From the NCBI GenBank assembly GCA_030435675.1, contig CM059625.1, forward strand, positions 1,488,001-1,552,000: a DNA stretch of 64,000 nucleotides, read 5' to 3'. The notes beneath the pieces were generated by a model. The model made no database searches and was not told the origin of the DNA. It saw only the letters and a list, made by a program, of their open reading frames with translations. The DNA is from Steinernema hermaphroditum. Its lineage: Eukaryota > Nematoda > Chromadorea > Rhabditida > Steinernematidae. This document shows positions 1 to 12,676 of the stretch, in pieces; position 1 is the stretch's first letter, and each line of letters starts with the position of its first letter. The translations under genes and the position numbers were made by a program.

Positions 1-40
1 CCGTCTTTCCCACTTACCGATTTATAAAAGGCTTCTTTAG

Positions 41-2395
41 ATCGATCAAGGAGTCCTCGGCTTAGGACGCGGCTCACGCGATTACTACCTCAACTCAACC
101 ATGTTCTCCAACCACCTGCAAGCTTACAAGAAATACATCCGCCAAGTGGTGGAAATCTTTATGGACGACGGAAACTTCACGCGAGACTCTGAAGAACTTC
201 TTGCCGACGAGCTTGCCATTATCGAATTTGAGAAGAAGCTGGCTACGATCATCGTTCCTGAGGACGACCGACGCAATAATACCCGTATGTACAACAAACA
301 TCGCGTAGCGGACTTAAAGGAAATGATTCCACAGGTAAGATCTATCTAGAGCAATAGCATCGCATATTGTTTAAGGTGGAATGGCTAAGCTTCTTCCGCG
401 GAATCATGCCTAAGTCCATGGAAACATTCGTTGACGAGAACACGGAGATTATAGTTAACGAAGTAGAGTATTTGAAGAACGTTTCGCAGCTTATTGCCTC
501 GACCGATGAGAGGATTCTAGCTAATTACGTGATTTGGAGACTGGTTCAATCATCAATCAAGCTCTTCGACGATCGTTTTGATGACATTAAGCAGGTAACC
601 CAAATCAACACGTCTGCACATAACGGGCATGATTGCTATAGGATCTGGTACGTGTGATGACCGGTCAGGAGACAAAATCCGCTCGATGGAAGGGCTGTAT
701 CCAGTCTACTGTTAGCTATCTTCCTCTCGCTGCTGGATCCATATATATTGAAGAGCACTTCCACAAGAACGACAAGCAGGAAGCTCTGGCATGTTTTACC
801 GTACGCTTATGACTGTCTCATTTTTTTATTTTCTAGCTCATGATCGACAATCTCCGTGCAGCATTCATCGAGCTGGTCAAAGACAGTAATTGGATGAATG
901 AGGAAACGAAGACAGTTGCCATAGAGAAAGCCCGCAACATTATCAACCACATCGGATATCCTGACTTCATTCAAGTGGATGCGAAGCTTGACGACTACTA
1001 TAAGAACGTTAGCATAATAACTGTTTACCCGATAGTATACGCTTCTTTCTAGCTGCATGTGACTGCTAATGACACCTACTTTGAACTGTTCATGAAAGTC
1101 CTCATTTGGACTCAGGAAAAGGAGTTTTTCCGTCTGCGAGAACCATTCGACAAGAACGAATTTGACGTTTCACCTGCCGTTGTAAACGCTTTCTATTCAC
1201 CCGAGAAGAACGCCATCAGTAAGAAGGACGTATACAACACGCCACTTATCTTATCTTTAGCTTTCCCAGCCGGTATTCTACAACCTCCCTTCTTCAGTGG
1301 ATCCTTCCCGAAGTGAGCTAAGATCACTACAGAAAGCTATAACTATTCCAATTCCAGAGCCGTCAATTACGGATCCATTGGAGCTGTCATTGGACACGAA
1401 ATTACACATGGGTTCGACGACCAAGGAAGCCAGTTTGACAAAGACGGAAACTTGGAGAACTGGTGGAACAACGACTCGCTGGCCGGATTCCAGGAAAGGA
1501 AAAAGTGCATCATCGACCAATATAGTCAGTACAAGGTCCCTGGAACCGATTTCAAGATCAACGGAAAGCTAACGCAAGGCGAAAATATCGCTGATAACGG
1601 TGGAGTTAAGGAAGCTTATCGGGTATGTCATTGTTACCGTTGCGATTTAGCCATTTCAAAAGAAGGGTCTAGTTATCTAATACCGCTGGATTATCTTTGA
1701 TTATTTTGCTTGTAGTCCAATTTTCCTATAATTTATAAACAATCTTGAAAATTATTCAAATTCTATCATATGACTGCGGATGCACTTAGCATCTGATTCC
1801 TCGAAAGCATGTGTTTATAAGTGCACTTTGATTCGCATGTTTTCGATGTTGAAAGGTCGATTAAATTGGGAGAGGACTGGTGGAAGTTTAGTTAAGCGAT
1901 TTGGGTGATAGCCAAAAAAGTATAGTGGAAGGGACAGTGTGTAATGTCTCCACATACTACCTAGACAGTCTACTAGAAGGAACATCTCAAAGCAATAAAA
2001 CAACATGGTCTAAATAATATGGAATTCTGAGTTTTTTTTTACGTTTAATCTTGATTATTATCTTTAGGCTTATCGCAAATACATTGTCAAACGCGGCAGC
2101 GAAGAGCCCAAACTACCAGGTCTTCAACACCTCTCTAATGATCAGGTCTTCTTCTTGAGCTACGCTCATGTAAGTCCTCGACTTAACTTAGGCAGTCTTA
2201 TGTATTCCTTATGTTTAGTTCTGGTGTGGTCACAAGAAAGACGCTGCTGCCGTTCAGCAAGTGCTCACTGACGAGCACAGTCCAGAAATCTTCCGCGTAA
2301 TTGGCGTCCTCTCCAACCTTAAAGAGTTCTCTAAGGCGTACAACTGTCCCAAGAACAGCCGTCTGAACCCAGAACAGCGATGCGTTGTCTGGTAA
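41..2395 (+). CDS. Neprilysin-family zinc metallopeptidase (M13), 5' end outside window
   Basis: Ectoenzyme-type metallopeptidase that in this family cleaves small peptides at the cell surface. The gene enters from the left edge. Visible exons are about 41-334, 376-594, 642-788, 837-1007, 1053-1218, 1261-1312, 1358-1622, 2068-2169 and 2219-2395. The zinc site HEITH is at 1395-1409, the third-ligand motif ENIADN starts at 1581, and the conserved NAFYSPEKN lies before it near 1180-1213. The protein ends in the family's C-terminal CVVW, with TAA at 2393-2395. The catalytic domain looks complete; the N-terminal cytoplasmic and membrane part lies upstream of the window. The 642-788 exon only joins in frame if a GC donor is used (see findings). 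Nematodes carry many neprilysin paralogues, so I assign no symbol. Confidence 0.93.
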
Positions 2396-4039
2396 CCAAA
2401 AAGCGTCTATAAACACACTACGGGTCTTAATCACACTGTGTAATGTAAACTAGTCCCTTATATCATCGAAAACGCTGGAACCCGTTTAGCCGGCCTTGTA
2501 CGTAATCCTGTTACGATCACAACAAGATTCTTAACGTCTTTTCTTTGTTTGTTTTACGTCATATCATTAACATGAATTCGCAAGTCTGATACTCTTCCCC
2601 ACATGCTCGTTTTGTACATACTTATGTAAAGATAAGCAAATCGAAGCTGTGATCTCGAAGTACCCAAATGATCGCCCCTTTCCCCTTCTCTTAACTTCCG
2701 TATCAACCGTACTGTCCTTGTCAGTTGCGCTCCCTCTTATCCCAGTGCAACGCATGTCGTGCCTCTTTCCTCATTCTCCACGTAATCTGTAACTCTTTCT
2801 CATACAAAATTATACGATTCCTGATTAGTTATTTGTTGAGCAGGCCGTGGCTAGCTCAGAAAATTAACATAAATACTTTCACTATCTGAACTGCTGAAAG
2901 GCAGTTGAAAGAAAGGTCTTGCATTGGAAAATGAATATGGTATTTCCGGACGTCGGTCTCACTCGTGTCGCGGTGGCGAGCGGTCGGTCCCTCCGGTCGC
3001 TCTCTGAGCGTCGGGTTGGTCAGACAGCAAACCCTGTGGCAGTTGTGAGTGTTCCGGCTTCCAGAGGGAATTGGGACACCCGGAAGCCGTAGTCCCACCA
3101 CCGCTGACAACAAGATGTCCGACGCCAGAAATCCGACGCCCGACGCTGCGTGAGATGTCATCCCGAAGGTCACGGACGCTCTGAGGACACCAATACTGAG
3201 GAAGACGCAACCCCCGAACCACGGACTCATCTCTCCGTAGCAGATGCGAGCTCAGAAGCCTCCTCTGACGCAGAAGCCTCCTCAAACGCCCCGAGAAGAA
3301 GAAGTTCGGCCGCCATTTCCGGAGTTTCGCCGATTCCCAGATGCCCCGTGAAGCGCGCCGTCTCCCACCGGTTCGACGTCAACGCCGTGCCAGGAATGAA
3401 GCCGTCTACAAGTGATATCCTCTGTTGTCTATTAATCGGTGTCATGCAAGGCGTAACGCCTTTGATTCATGAAGTAAAATCGTGAAAATCGTGAAAAAAT
3501 TTCCGGACGTCTCAAGCTGGATAGTGTTATGCAACAGCCTAGTAAGTCGCGCTCGCCTAAGAATTCTAAAATTCGTCAACTATTTTTGTGATTGCCTTTT
3601 GCATAGTGATATTTCCGGTGTAGGAATGAATTGTGCTCATAAGATAGATCACACACCAAGGTCATCTGATAGATCACACATCAAACGCTCAAATGCTGGC
3701 AGAGCTTCGATAATCACATAAAGTATCGCAAACATGGATCTGGCACATTCAGATTCTGGAACCAAGTTCCATCTACTTGATTCTATAAAAAACCAGAGTT
3801 GATCGTGTGCAGGTAAAACTCAGATCATGTTGGTATGTAGTAGTTAAGAATAGCGTATGAAAAATGCGATTGCGAAAAAGTTAATAAAGGACAGCCATCA
3901 TGACGGAATTAGTTCGCTATTTTCAGCCGCATCAAATGTGCATGTCTAAAAGTGGAACTAGCTTCCCTGATAAAAGAAGATGCATTACAAGCAGCAGCAC
4001 TCCACATTTGATTTCCACTGTTATCTCCAACCATTTCAG
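2396..4039. other. Intergenic stretch with GC-rich repeat-like block
   Basis: No gene recognised. About 2940-3485 is clearly more GC-rich than its flanks. Its 3' part (about 3284-3485) is repeated near 35.9-36.1 kb. Open frames here on both strands have biased composition and no recognisable domain. Confidence 0.5.
3284..3485 (+). repeat. Dispersed repeat, copy 1
   Basis: This segment shares a long stretch with about 35900-36130 in the same orientation. Shared landmarks in order are GAGAAGAAGAAGT, GCCGATTCCCAGATGCCCCG, TGTTGTCTATT, TCGGTGTCAT and a terminal AAATAAAAT-like run. The two copies differ by many substitutions and small indels. I cannot tell whether this is an old transposable element or the tail of a duplicated gene. 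Confidence 0.6.
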
Positions 4040-4249
4040 ATGTCCGGAAAGTTCCTCGTTCTCTTCGCTCTTCTTGCTGTCTTTGCTGTTGGTGTCTCGT
4101 CCAAGGACGTCGTTAGACCATATGCTACGGATGTGTACAGCGAACAGCCCAAGAAGCTTACAGGTGGTGCTGAACCTGTCGAAAAAGTGCGTGTGGCGAA
4201 GCGAAAACTCTGCAATGCCCACAACCTTATTTGTAATCTGTGGCGCTAA
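4040..4249 (+). CDS. Small secreted peptide precursor, neuropeptide-like
   Basis: Single-exon frame of 69 residues. An acceptor TTTCAG lies directly before the ATG, so the start is probably fixed by spliced-leader addition. Residues 1-21 form a good signal peptide (MSGKFLVLFALLAVFAVGVSS). After an acidic/basic spacer there is a Lys-Arg dibasic site, followed by a short C-terminal peptide with two cysteines six residues apart (CNAHNLIC). This is the layout of a cyclic neuropeptide or peptide hormone precursor. The C-x6-C spacing recalls allatostatin-C-type peptides, but I see no further identity. A poly(A) signal follows at 4279-4284. An alternative reading would use a donor at GTAATC inside the second Cys codon and remove it, so the 3' end is not certain. 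Confidence 0.55.
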   Translation: MSGKFLVLFALLAVFAVGVSSKDVVRPYATDVYSEQPKKLTGGAEPVEKVRVAKRKLCNAHNLICNLWR

Positions 4250-4278
4250 AAGAGCGTGGAAATAGTATATTTCAGCGA

Positions 4279-4284
4279 AATAAA
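4279..4284 (+). promoter_or_regulatory. Poly(A) signal AATAAA
   Basis: Canonical AATAAA, 30 nt after the stop of the small secreted peptide gene. Confidence 0.6.
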
Positions 4285-4537
4285 TACTATTTTCCTATAT
4301 ATTAGCGTTCTCTTTGCGAACCAATGTGAGAAGAGGCAAATCCCTACAAGGAAAAGGCGTGGTGTGTGCGGGATGCTGCTCACAACAAGTCATTTTTCTC
4401 GGGACCAAGACGAAGGTATAAATTATAATTTAATTCTGGACTCATATACAGACAATCAGAGAAACGAGAATACATTTGCACATGTATTTCACAGGATTGT
4501 ACTTTTGCACTTGCTTGGAGCGGTTTACTAAAACTGT

Positions 4538-5478
4538 TCATTGAAAATCCAAGGTCAGAGATTTGATTACCTGAGAAGCTTGACGGGAGAGCCACCCTTT
4601 CATCGAGCTGTCGATCAGTTGCTGCTCCTCCGTTGTCTCATCATTGTTGAAGTTTTGCTGCTAAAAGGTAATGAGTGTGAAACAGCGACTTATGAACGAA
4701 ACCCTGCTACCTTCTTGCTCTTTCTGATCGGGGTCATGACCGGGAGTCCGACGGCGGCAGCAGGCCAGTTGGCGGTAACCTTCACAACATCGGGCCAGTT
4801 AGCGGGCATGGGAGGCACGTAGTTGTAGAAGGGAGTGGCTGGGCGCCAGGCGGCTCCGTAGGTCGACCCTATTGAAGCGGTTACTCATAGCACAGAACGA
4901 GAAACGTACAGATAGGGCAGCAGAAGTAGGGTCCGATGTCAACGCTGTTGGTGGCGTAGCAGTAGCTCTGAGGAGGGCACTGGGGCCATGGGCGCTTGGG
5001 ATCGCATTCAACCGGGAGCGATGGGCCTCCGGGGCACTGTCCAAGAGGCGCGGCAACGACGGCGGGTGCAGCAACAACTGGAACCGCGGGAGCAGCGACG
5101 ACCGGGGCGGCATCTACCACAGGTGCGGCAGCGACCAGAGGCCCCTGCGCTGCTCCAGGAAGAGGTTGAATGTATTGGCGACGGCGGTTGCTCTCCTGTC
5201 CCGAAGGACCCTCCTCTATACAAGAACAAAACTTTTTCGTGGTCATTATAAGGTAAGTCACTGCACTCTTTCACTCTAGATTGAATGATAAAGGAGCACA
5301 CACTGAATAAAGTCGTTAGAATCAAACTGTACCTAGCCGTGTAGAGTATGCAAAAGAAGTGGTTCACAACACAGCAGAACACAAGAACAAAGCAATGAAG
5401 AAAAAACCAACCATTTCCTTGAGGATACGCGCTGATAGCGGACACAACGAACAAAGCGAGAACGAGCTTTCGCATCAT
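4538..5478 (-). CDS. Secreted Pro/Ala/Val-rich protein with Cys-rich (lustrin-like) domain
   Basis: Four exons: 5478-5412, 5215 to about 4893, about 4865 to 4711, then 4660 down to a stop at 4538-4540. The first exon encodes the signal peptide (MMRKLVLALFVVSAISA). The second carries a low-complexity Ala/Val/Pro stretch rich in VVAAPAV-type repeats. It then has a compact cysteine domain reading CPGG...VEC...WPQCPPQSYC...YFCC, similar in layout to the lustrin-type cysteine domains of nematode secreted proteins (inferred from pattern). The third exon is rich in Pro, Trp and Tyr. The last exon could instead end at a donor near 4570, giving a slightly shorter tail. A TATA box lies about 140 nt upstream. 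The role is probably extracellular matrix or cuticle, but that is inference. Confidence 0.75.
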
Positions 5479-5615
5479 GTTTTGCTCGGAGTGCGAAAGG
5501 AAGCTAATGTTGCCAACCAACGCTGTTGAGACAATCGGAGTGCTGGGTGGGTGATTGGAGTCGATGGAGCTCCAAACACAAAGACTGATGATTTTCAGCC
5601 GGGGCCGCAGACACT

Positions 5616-5621
5616 TTTATA
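5616..5621 (-). promoter_or_regulatory. Putative TATA box
   Basis: TATAAA on the minus strand, about 140 nt upstream of the start codon of the secreted Cys-domain gene. The flanking DNA is GC-rich. Confidence 0.45.
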
Positions 5622-7133
5622 CGGCGCTGACCAGCGGCCGACGGCCGCCTTGTGTCAGACGCCGCCTTCGCTCGCACCTGAAGGCTCGCGCACCGTGCGA
5701 ACAGTAAACAAATCGGGCGAAATGCGCGGGAGAGGTGCGAAATTGAGAAATGAAGTGTGTCGAGAGTTAGAGTTACATGGCTAAGAGAGCGACAGACGAA
5801 ACACAGTGCGATTTTTTGCGCTTCAGGGATTAGAGAAGTCGCAAAAATGTTCTCACTGCAGCGGAGACCGAAGGGTTCTTGAGTGCGTAGCGGTGCGCTG
5901 ACCAGATCGAAGTGTCAAAAAGTATGTGCGCAGAGCTACGATGTCAAGAGCTGTTGGGCGATCAAGCTTTCTGATGAACCTGTCTGAAAGCTGCAGATTA
6001 AAGCATTCAAGAAAAGCTGCAGAAGATATTACTCGCTTACAATTGGTTCAATTTACAAAATTTTCAAAATTACAATTGATTAGATAGCTTTGCCCCAACA
6101 TCTATTCCCGCAAAGTATCTGGTTTGAATTAGTCATTTTCCAGCATCCTGCTTTTATATTGAGTAATGTAGTTCTCAAATGTCCCATATCCTTAAATGAG
6201 AATTTACATAATTCTCTTCCATACTCTTCGTAATGTTCGTTTCTTTCAAGCTATCCCTGCCCCAGAGATCAAATGGACCTATTCACTTTCATATATACGA
6301 AAGAAGGAAGCGAACATTGTGCTCTCTCTTATGTTATTGTGGGGGAATTCGAACCTTGAAAAGCCCCTGAGCCGGTCACTCTATCCTGTTTTCGCCCGAA
6401 AATTCCGTTCTTTACCGGGCGAGAAGACTTCCACAATTGCCGCGGTAAGTCTCTTTGTCGACTAGCGGCTAAGTGCATGCGCGCCTTCATGTGTGGCCAA
6501 GAACCGGCTTCCTGACGCTTTTCACTCCATGCGACCGTAAAGCAAACATATTAGTTTCACTCCTCTATTCGCGTCGATAAAACCCAAGTTATTTGGATCA
6601 GAATTTATGAAGCATGGCAGTGTTTATAAAATGTGAAGTTAATCATTCCATTAACAATGCGGAACTCCACAATTTCTTTTGATTGCAAAGTGATTTGCAC
6701 TCCGAAAGTTAAATTTGTTGACATATGGAGAAAAACAACGCCGTACGAACAATGAAGAGACGACAACGCCCGAAGTGAGAACAATCAAAGTCGGAAAGTA
6801 AACAGCGGCGGCCGCAACAAGAAGCGCGAGGGACAGCGGATGACATTTTGTAACTATTCAGTAAGCTCATTACCTGTAAAAGCTCATTGCTTTTATTAGA
6901 AAATGTTTCAATGTATAAGAATCGGTTTGAAGGTGTTGACAAAAGATACGAAAGAATGTGACTGTGATTCCCCAAATGGATGTGGTATGCAAATTTGGAG
7001 GAGTGCTTAATAAAAGCGATACTTGATAGTATGAAATTCAGATTTTATACAAAAATCACGTAAACATAAAAGCTGATTTCAATTAGACGAAATCTCTATT
7101 TACAACAAGGGATATGCGAGATCGCGGAGTGTC
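5622..7133. other. Intergenic, nothing recognised
   Basis: The first 150 bases are GC-rich promoter-like DNA. The rest is AT-rich with only short random frames. No RNA gene or repeat seen. Confidence 0.5.
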
Positions 7134-10100
7134 TCACACTCCAGTTGTCAGTCCGAGCGGAGTTGCTCCGCGTGAACCGGAGCGATCCCGATCGTGCCGT
7201 CGAGGTTGAGGCGTCGAAAAGTTTGTTGGTGGTTGCGAGAATATATACGGCTGAGAGCTCGTTCTAACAGGAGGCTTGTCTAAGGAGTCGAACGATGGTT
7301 CTTCGGAACGCTCAGGGCGGCGATATGGTGTGTAGCTCGAGCGAGGGGTCATCTAGGATATATGTTCCTGTGAAAGCATTTCAACGCGTTCTCTACCTCC
7401 ATGGAGTTCAAAAGCAATGGCTTGTTAACGTCCCCTCCAGCCGCGTTTCGAAGGCTGCTGCCATCTCCGCTCGAAGGGTTCGCACGCTCACTGGGTGGCT
7501 TGCTGTTTTGCCTTTTGGCATGGCCGACACTGTAACAAACGGCGAAGAGGATAATGAGCAGGGCGAGGACGGCTAGGACGATTGCCGTCCATTGGAGCCA
7601 GGTGTATACATTGTCTTGGACGCGGTCGCGACAGAAAGGCTGAGAACCGTGAGTCCACTGCATACGGTAGTCAGCACCACTGCCGATGGGGACGCGGCTA
7701 CCTGGAAATAAAACGTTGTACTCCCCAAGAGAATACTCTTTAAATTTACACTTATAGTCGCTATCTCCAAGGAGAATATGCGTCTGGAAACAACTCAGAC
7801 TCACAATGTCGCCCTCCAGATAAGCCGGCGCGGCGCTCGAAGGTCCCTTGATCATGTATTCTGGGTACTCAAAGTTGATCGCACCACAGCTATTGTCTAA
7901 AAGTAGTTGTAAATTCCCGGCCATATGGAATCAGATACTACATTTCCTCATTGCTTCATAGCGATATTCGCCAAATGAGTACAACTGCTGATTCGTGAGA
8001 ATTCCAAGTGGAAGAGCTTGCAAGAGGAGTGCGGTAAATTTACAGGCAATGCTGTCTCCGCAGTCGGCTTCCACCGTCATCTCATCGCGAGGGCAACGTT
8101 TCATGATCTTGTCCGGGTAAAAGTAAGAGTCGGGGTCTAAAGATTGATGGATACATATTTTTGCATATCATAGGTAGTTACCGTATCCCATTTGTCGATC
8201 TCCACGGCACATCTGAGCAAACTGCTTGATTTGGGTTTCCGTTTGTGGAACGAACTGGTTGGGATGCCTGAAAATATTATGCGTTAAAGGGAAATTTGAA
8301 AACAGCCTATGTCACAGCCTTGAAAACTATGTTTTTGCGAGAAATGTGTTTGCAAGGCGAACTACTTACAGATGATATTTTGACGCGGACTTGTACACAG
8401 GAAGCTTCAACTCGGAATCAACGAAGACTTCAAAAACAGCGTCATGATCCGATTGTGAGACGAACATGTCAACCATCTCGTTTTGGCGACTCTGCTGGCC
8501 AATGTTCATTTCCTCTTCACCCTTAATGCGGTCTAAAAGCCATCATTTGCAGCAATTTTGTTTGATTTGGTAACTGTACATTTCATGAGCATCTGTCGGA
8601 ATCCTTCGTTGTTAACGTCGCTCCATCGCAGTGGCTGATCTTCCACGTTGATAAGGTTGTCCGGATTCGGACGGAGTAGGCCTTCAACTCGAGGGTAGTC
8701 ACCGAAGCTCGACGTTCCCATGTTTTCAGAATCATACTTCTGAAAAGACTCTCGATAATGAAGTTCATAACAGTTTAGAGAAATAATAGTTGTAGCAGCT
8801 TTTTCGCTGAACTTGGTTCCAGTTAACAGCTGCAAAACGTACCACTCGGTATCTGGGGGGAAGCGACAGTTCAACATCTAGCAAACCAAAGCTCTCCATG
8901 TAGGTATTGTACCTATCCATATCAGCCGAGTATGATTCACGTATACGAACGCCAATCTGCGCATTGTCAAGAACAACGTAAGTTTCAGCTTGTCCTCGGT
9001 GGACATTATTGACATAGATGGTAACACCTAAATCACTTTTGTGCCTGTTGAACTTGAGTCGGTAACTTACCCCGGAAACGTTGTATTTTCATATTGTCGA
9101 AGTATCGAACAACGTTTCCAACCAGAACGCTGGTCCTGTAGCGGAACCGCCTAGTATCCTTTCTGAGCACTACATGAACTCTGTCTGAGTCGCCCGATTC
9201 CAACACGATGCCGGTAACTACAGTAACGTTCGATGGGACAACGAGATCCTCTTGAGCAATGTTGACAGAGCCGAAATCCACGCTCCTATCGGGGAACCGT
9301 TCCATGCGGACCTGTATCCTCACTTCTGGAGTGTTCGCACTGTAGGAGCGATGAGAGTGTAGCAGAGTGTAGACTCCAGGATCGTTGAAGACGAACTTCT
9401 CGTTGTTGAGTGTAGTGAATATTCCCGGACCCATAACAGTTCCAACGGATGGGGGAGTGTACGCCTGGCAACTGCTCGAAGGCCGTCTCCAGTAGAACAT
9501 TTGGCATCGGGCATCGGTGAACTTGCAGCACAAGTAGTAAGGCATCATGTCGTGATGGAAGGCGGAGAAGCCGGGCACTTCAAACATTCCTTGGTATGGA
9601 GGAGTGCCGAACTCAAAAGCTCGCATGGGGAATCCGGGACTGTAAGGCGTGGTGTCGTCGATTTTTATGATGGGCTGGTAGCTGGATTGCATGAGGTATC
9701 CTGATTCGTCGTAGCAGCAGACTTGTCCACTGTGAGTGTCGTAAACGCTAGAAAAATAGGCATATTTGTGTATAGGGAAGGTCAACTTACTTTAATTTCC
9801 CATTCTGATGAATTGAACCTTGAACATTCTGTGCGGACATATAGCAGTTACGAGAGCCTAAACAGATTGATGAAGTGTGAAGATAATTGCGTCACATACC
9901 CAAATTTTCAGTGCATGTAACATCACGAAACAGTTGTGAACATCGCGGATGAGGCATGAACCGCCCGATGTCGATTTTAGCCTGGTCTTCACGACAGGGA
10001 CACGAAGCGTTGGACTCAACGTCTCTGATGAAGTTGTCGAGAGCGCCGTCTTCGTCGTACCATTCATGACACATCTCGCGGGCCTTCTGCTTGACAAAGT

Positions 10101-12676
10101 CGACTTTTGCGTGATGATCCTCCTGCTTGCCGTTTAGTCGTTTGTTGTCAATTGTCCACAGCCAGTGAAGCGAGATCGGAGAGCTGACCAGTCTGAAGTA
10201 CAGATGTATGGGCTTTGCGTATTAGGAGATAATAGTTTGCACAGTATTTGCCCCATAAAGCATTGCCTCATAAAGGACTACAGGCTATTTCTGATTTACC
10301 CTGTTGGCAACTCATTCATTTCCAGATAGTGTGCCGTCGACTGGTCGTTTATCGGTAGGGGAGCCAACTTGAAATAACCAAAGCGGAAGGTATAGAGGAG
10401 ACGCTCCCTCTCGTAGTCCGTAAGATACCACTGATCAACTTGACTGATCGGAAGACGCTCTCTAATTGGATCCCAGCGGTAGATCTCATCGCCTCGATTT
10501 TGGAAAGTAGTGAGTCTAAAATGTAATATTTCCACTACCGAACTGTAAAGCAGTCTATGGTTACCTTGCTAGTACGCGATGCTCGGGTTTGAACTTCTTG
10601 ATTTGTTCGTCCTTTCCTTCTTTGTACCCAATAACGTAGAGTCCAAGCTGCTGATTATATAGCGATGGATTATTGACATCGTGGATTTGGTTGATTTTCG
10701 TCGGAACGGTAAAATTGCGTGGGTACCACACAAGCATCTTGTCATCCTCCACAGGGTTCCTGAACCAGGAGTGGATATCGCCAATGTCAAGGCGCATTGG
10801 ATCAATGGTTGGTGGAACGAAGTAGATGTAGCCAACGAAGGCTTTTTCATCGTGGCCAAGACCGGACTGTGGCTGGAGAAAAACGGTTTTCGTTCCCCAG
10901 TCGAGGATCTTCGGCAGGGAGCATCGGGCAATCGATGGATTCAGAACTTCGCAAGGAGCTGTCTGAAAGATACTGTTCTATATGGTAACATAAAAACATC
11001 CCACCATTCTGCTTTCGATCATAAGTACGTAGTTCAGGTTTGGATTAAGGCAGAGGCCATTGACGTCGACTTTGGCCTCGCCAAGCATGCTCACGATGTT
11101 CGGGTAGATGAGGAGAGGGACTGAAAAGTATACATACATGACTTCATCTGCATGTTCAACACTTACATGTTCCACCGGTCTTGTTGGAGCACCCAGCTGG
11201 CCTGACAATGTCATCAACCCTGTGGAAATATCGTCCTCGCACTATATGGGGAACAGATGACCGATCAGCAAGCGATGATGGCCTTTCTTTTGTGATCTCG
11301 TTTAGATCCACCTGCACGATGCCCGTGTGGTTGCCACCGTTGAAGACAGCCTTAATGAAAGTTTGTTTTTGCAAGCTGGTCATGATACCAGTACCTGACA
11401 CTTCCCCATGCGGGTATTGCCCTGCACATCAGCAGCATCGTACCCCAACTTATTGTAGTTGATCATCGTGTAAGACTGCATTCCGCGTGCATCTGTTAGC
11501 CAAACAAGCTGATACGTTGAAGTTTGATGGTTTCCGCCAAGCGTCGTCTGCATGTTCTCCCAGGTGACCACGAGGGCAGCGTCCGCCCGAAAGGTACTTG
11601 CTCCAGCAACGCCATCTTGAAGATGGCGCATCATGCGATTAAGGAAAAGATCGGAGCGGTAATTGCATTGCACGTGGTCTTGTTTACCAGGGCATGGCTT
11701 CCGGATTTCGGGGCTTTGGCGACCTGTAACGATATGAATGAACGAAGCCCGTTTATCTTCTGCGTTCGAAAGCAAGTTGAGCTTGTTATAACACCGAATA
11801 TGTTTTTTTGTATTGTGGGATATTGTGTTGAGTCACATAGTGAATCAAAAAATGCATAGTGAAATGTAAAGGTCCGATTGTTTGGAATTGTAGATAAAAG
11901 CAAACGATGGAAACTTACGACTTGCAGACGCCAATCCTGATCTCATCTCTAGACGATAGTAAATCCGACTCCAGTCCCCGAGCTGTTCGGCAATGCGTTG
12001 TCTATAAACAAACAAATATACAACATTTTCCCATGACCTAGCGTCCGTACATAATTCAGATTTGTACGCAAAGTTTGTGGGCCACAGACTGCAACTAATT
12101 AATGCGATACAGTTTTTTTTCAATTGTGATATAATCGGATGTGTACTTACTTGCAAAGATACGGAGCAATGAGTGCGGGATCTGCTTCCCTGGGCCAATC
12201 GGTTTCCTTCCCAATTCTCGGCGTGTGTTCATTATCCGTAAAGTAGGCGAATGAGATGAATCCACTCGTAGAGATCTGAAACAAGCGTAAAGTCAACACG
12301 GTGAGTCATTGCGCGATTGTTGAACAGTCGGCATATGCATTGCTCACAACGCAAACAAAGACGTTTGTGAAATTTCATGAAAAATTCAACGCTATTTGCT
12401 CACCATGGTGTAATTGTATCTTCCCTGGAAGAACGGGAAATTCATGTAAAGCGGAATGGTCATTCCGGAAGCTCGTTGATTATTTGTAATCTCTTTGTCG
12501 CCAGCCGCCCTACCGTACTCCACCAGGCCCTCGCCAATATGGAGCGGTACCTGATAGGGATCATTAACGACTGGAAGCGGATCGTTCTGATTCAACGGAT
12601 TGAAGTTCGCCTGAGCGTGGGCCGATGGCAGAAGCCACACGACAAGTGGGACGATTAATGAAATCGCCCAGTTCAT
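7134..12676 (-). CDS. NIDO-AMOP-VWD-Sushi transmembrane protein (SUSD2/mucin-4-like)
   Basis: Large multi-exon gene. The start ATG is at 12676-12674, with a pyrimidine-rich acceptor TTTTCAG just upstream that suggests trans-splicing. The first exons (12676-12404, 12275-12151, 12001-11919, 11723-11395, 11350-11167) encode a signal peptide (hydrophobic run ending SAHAQ) and a NIDO domain containing FPFFQGRYNYTM and the NGGNHTG turn. The central exons carry an AMOP domain: CHEWYD and CPC near 9.9-10.1 kb, then CCYDESG near 9.73 kb. A von Willebrand D-type region follows at about 8.7-9.45 kb, with FTTLNNEKFVFNDPGVYTLL and LSLPPRYRV. A Sushi-like module precedes a membrane helix at 7520-7620 (TAIVLAVLALLIILFAVCYS). 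The cytoplasmic tail is Ser/Pro/Arg-rich; its last exon is 7352-7134. This domain order is that of SUSD2/mucin-4 family surface proteins. Exon borders in the middle were checked only in part. Confidence 0.87.

Noticed and set aside
6340..6370. T-arm-like GGGGGAATTCGAACC suggesting a tRNA
   Set aside because: The stem does not pair and no acceptor or anticodon arm is found around it.
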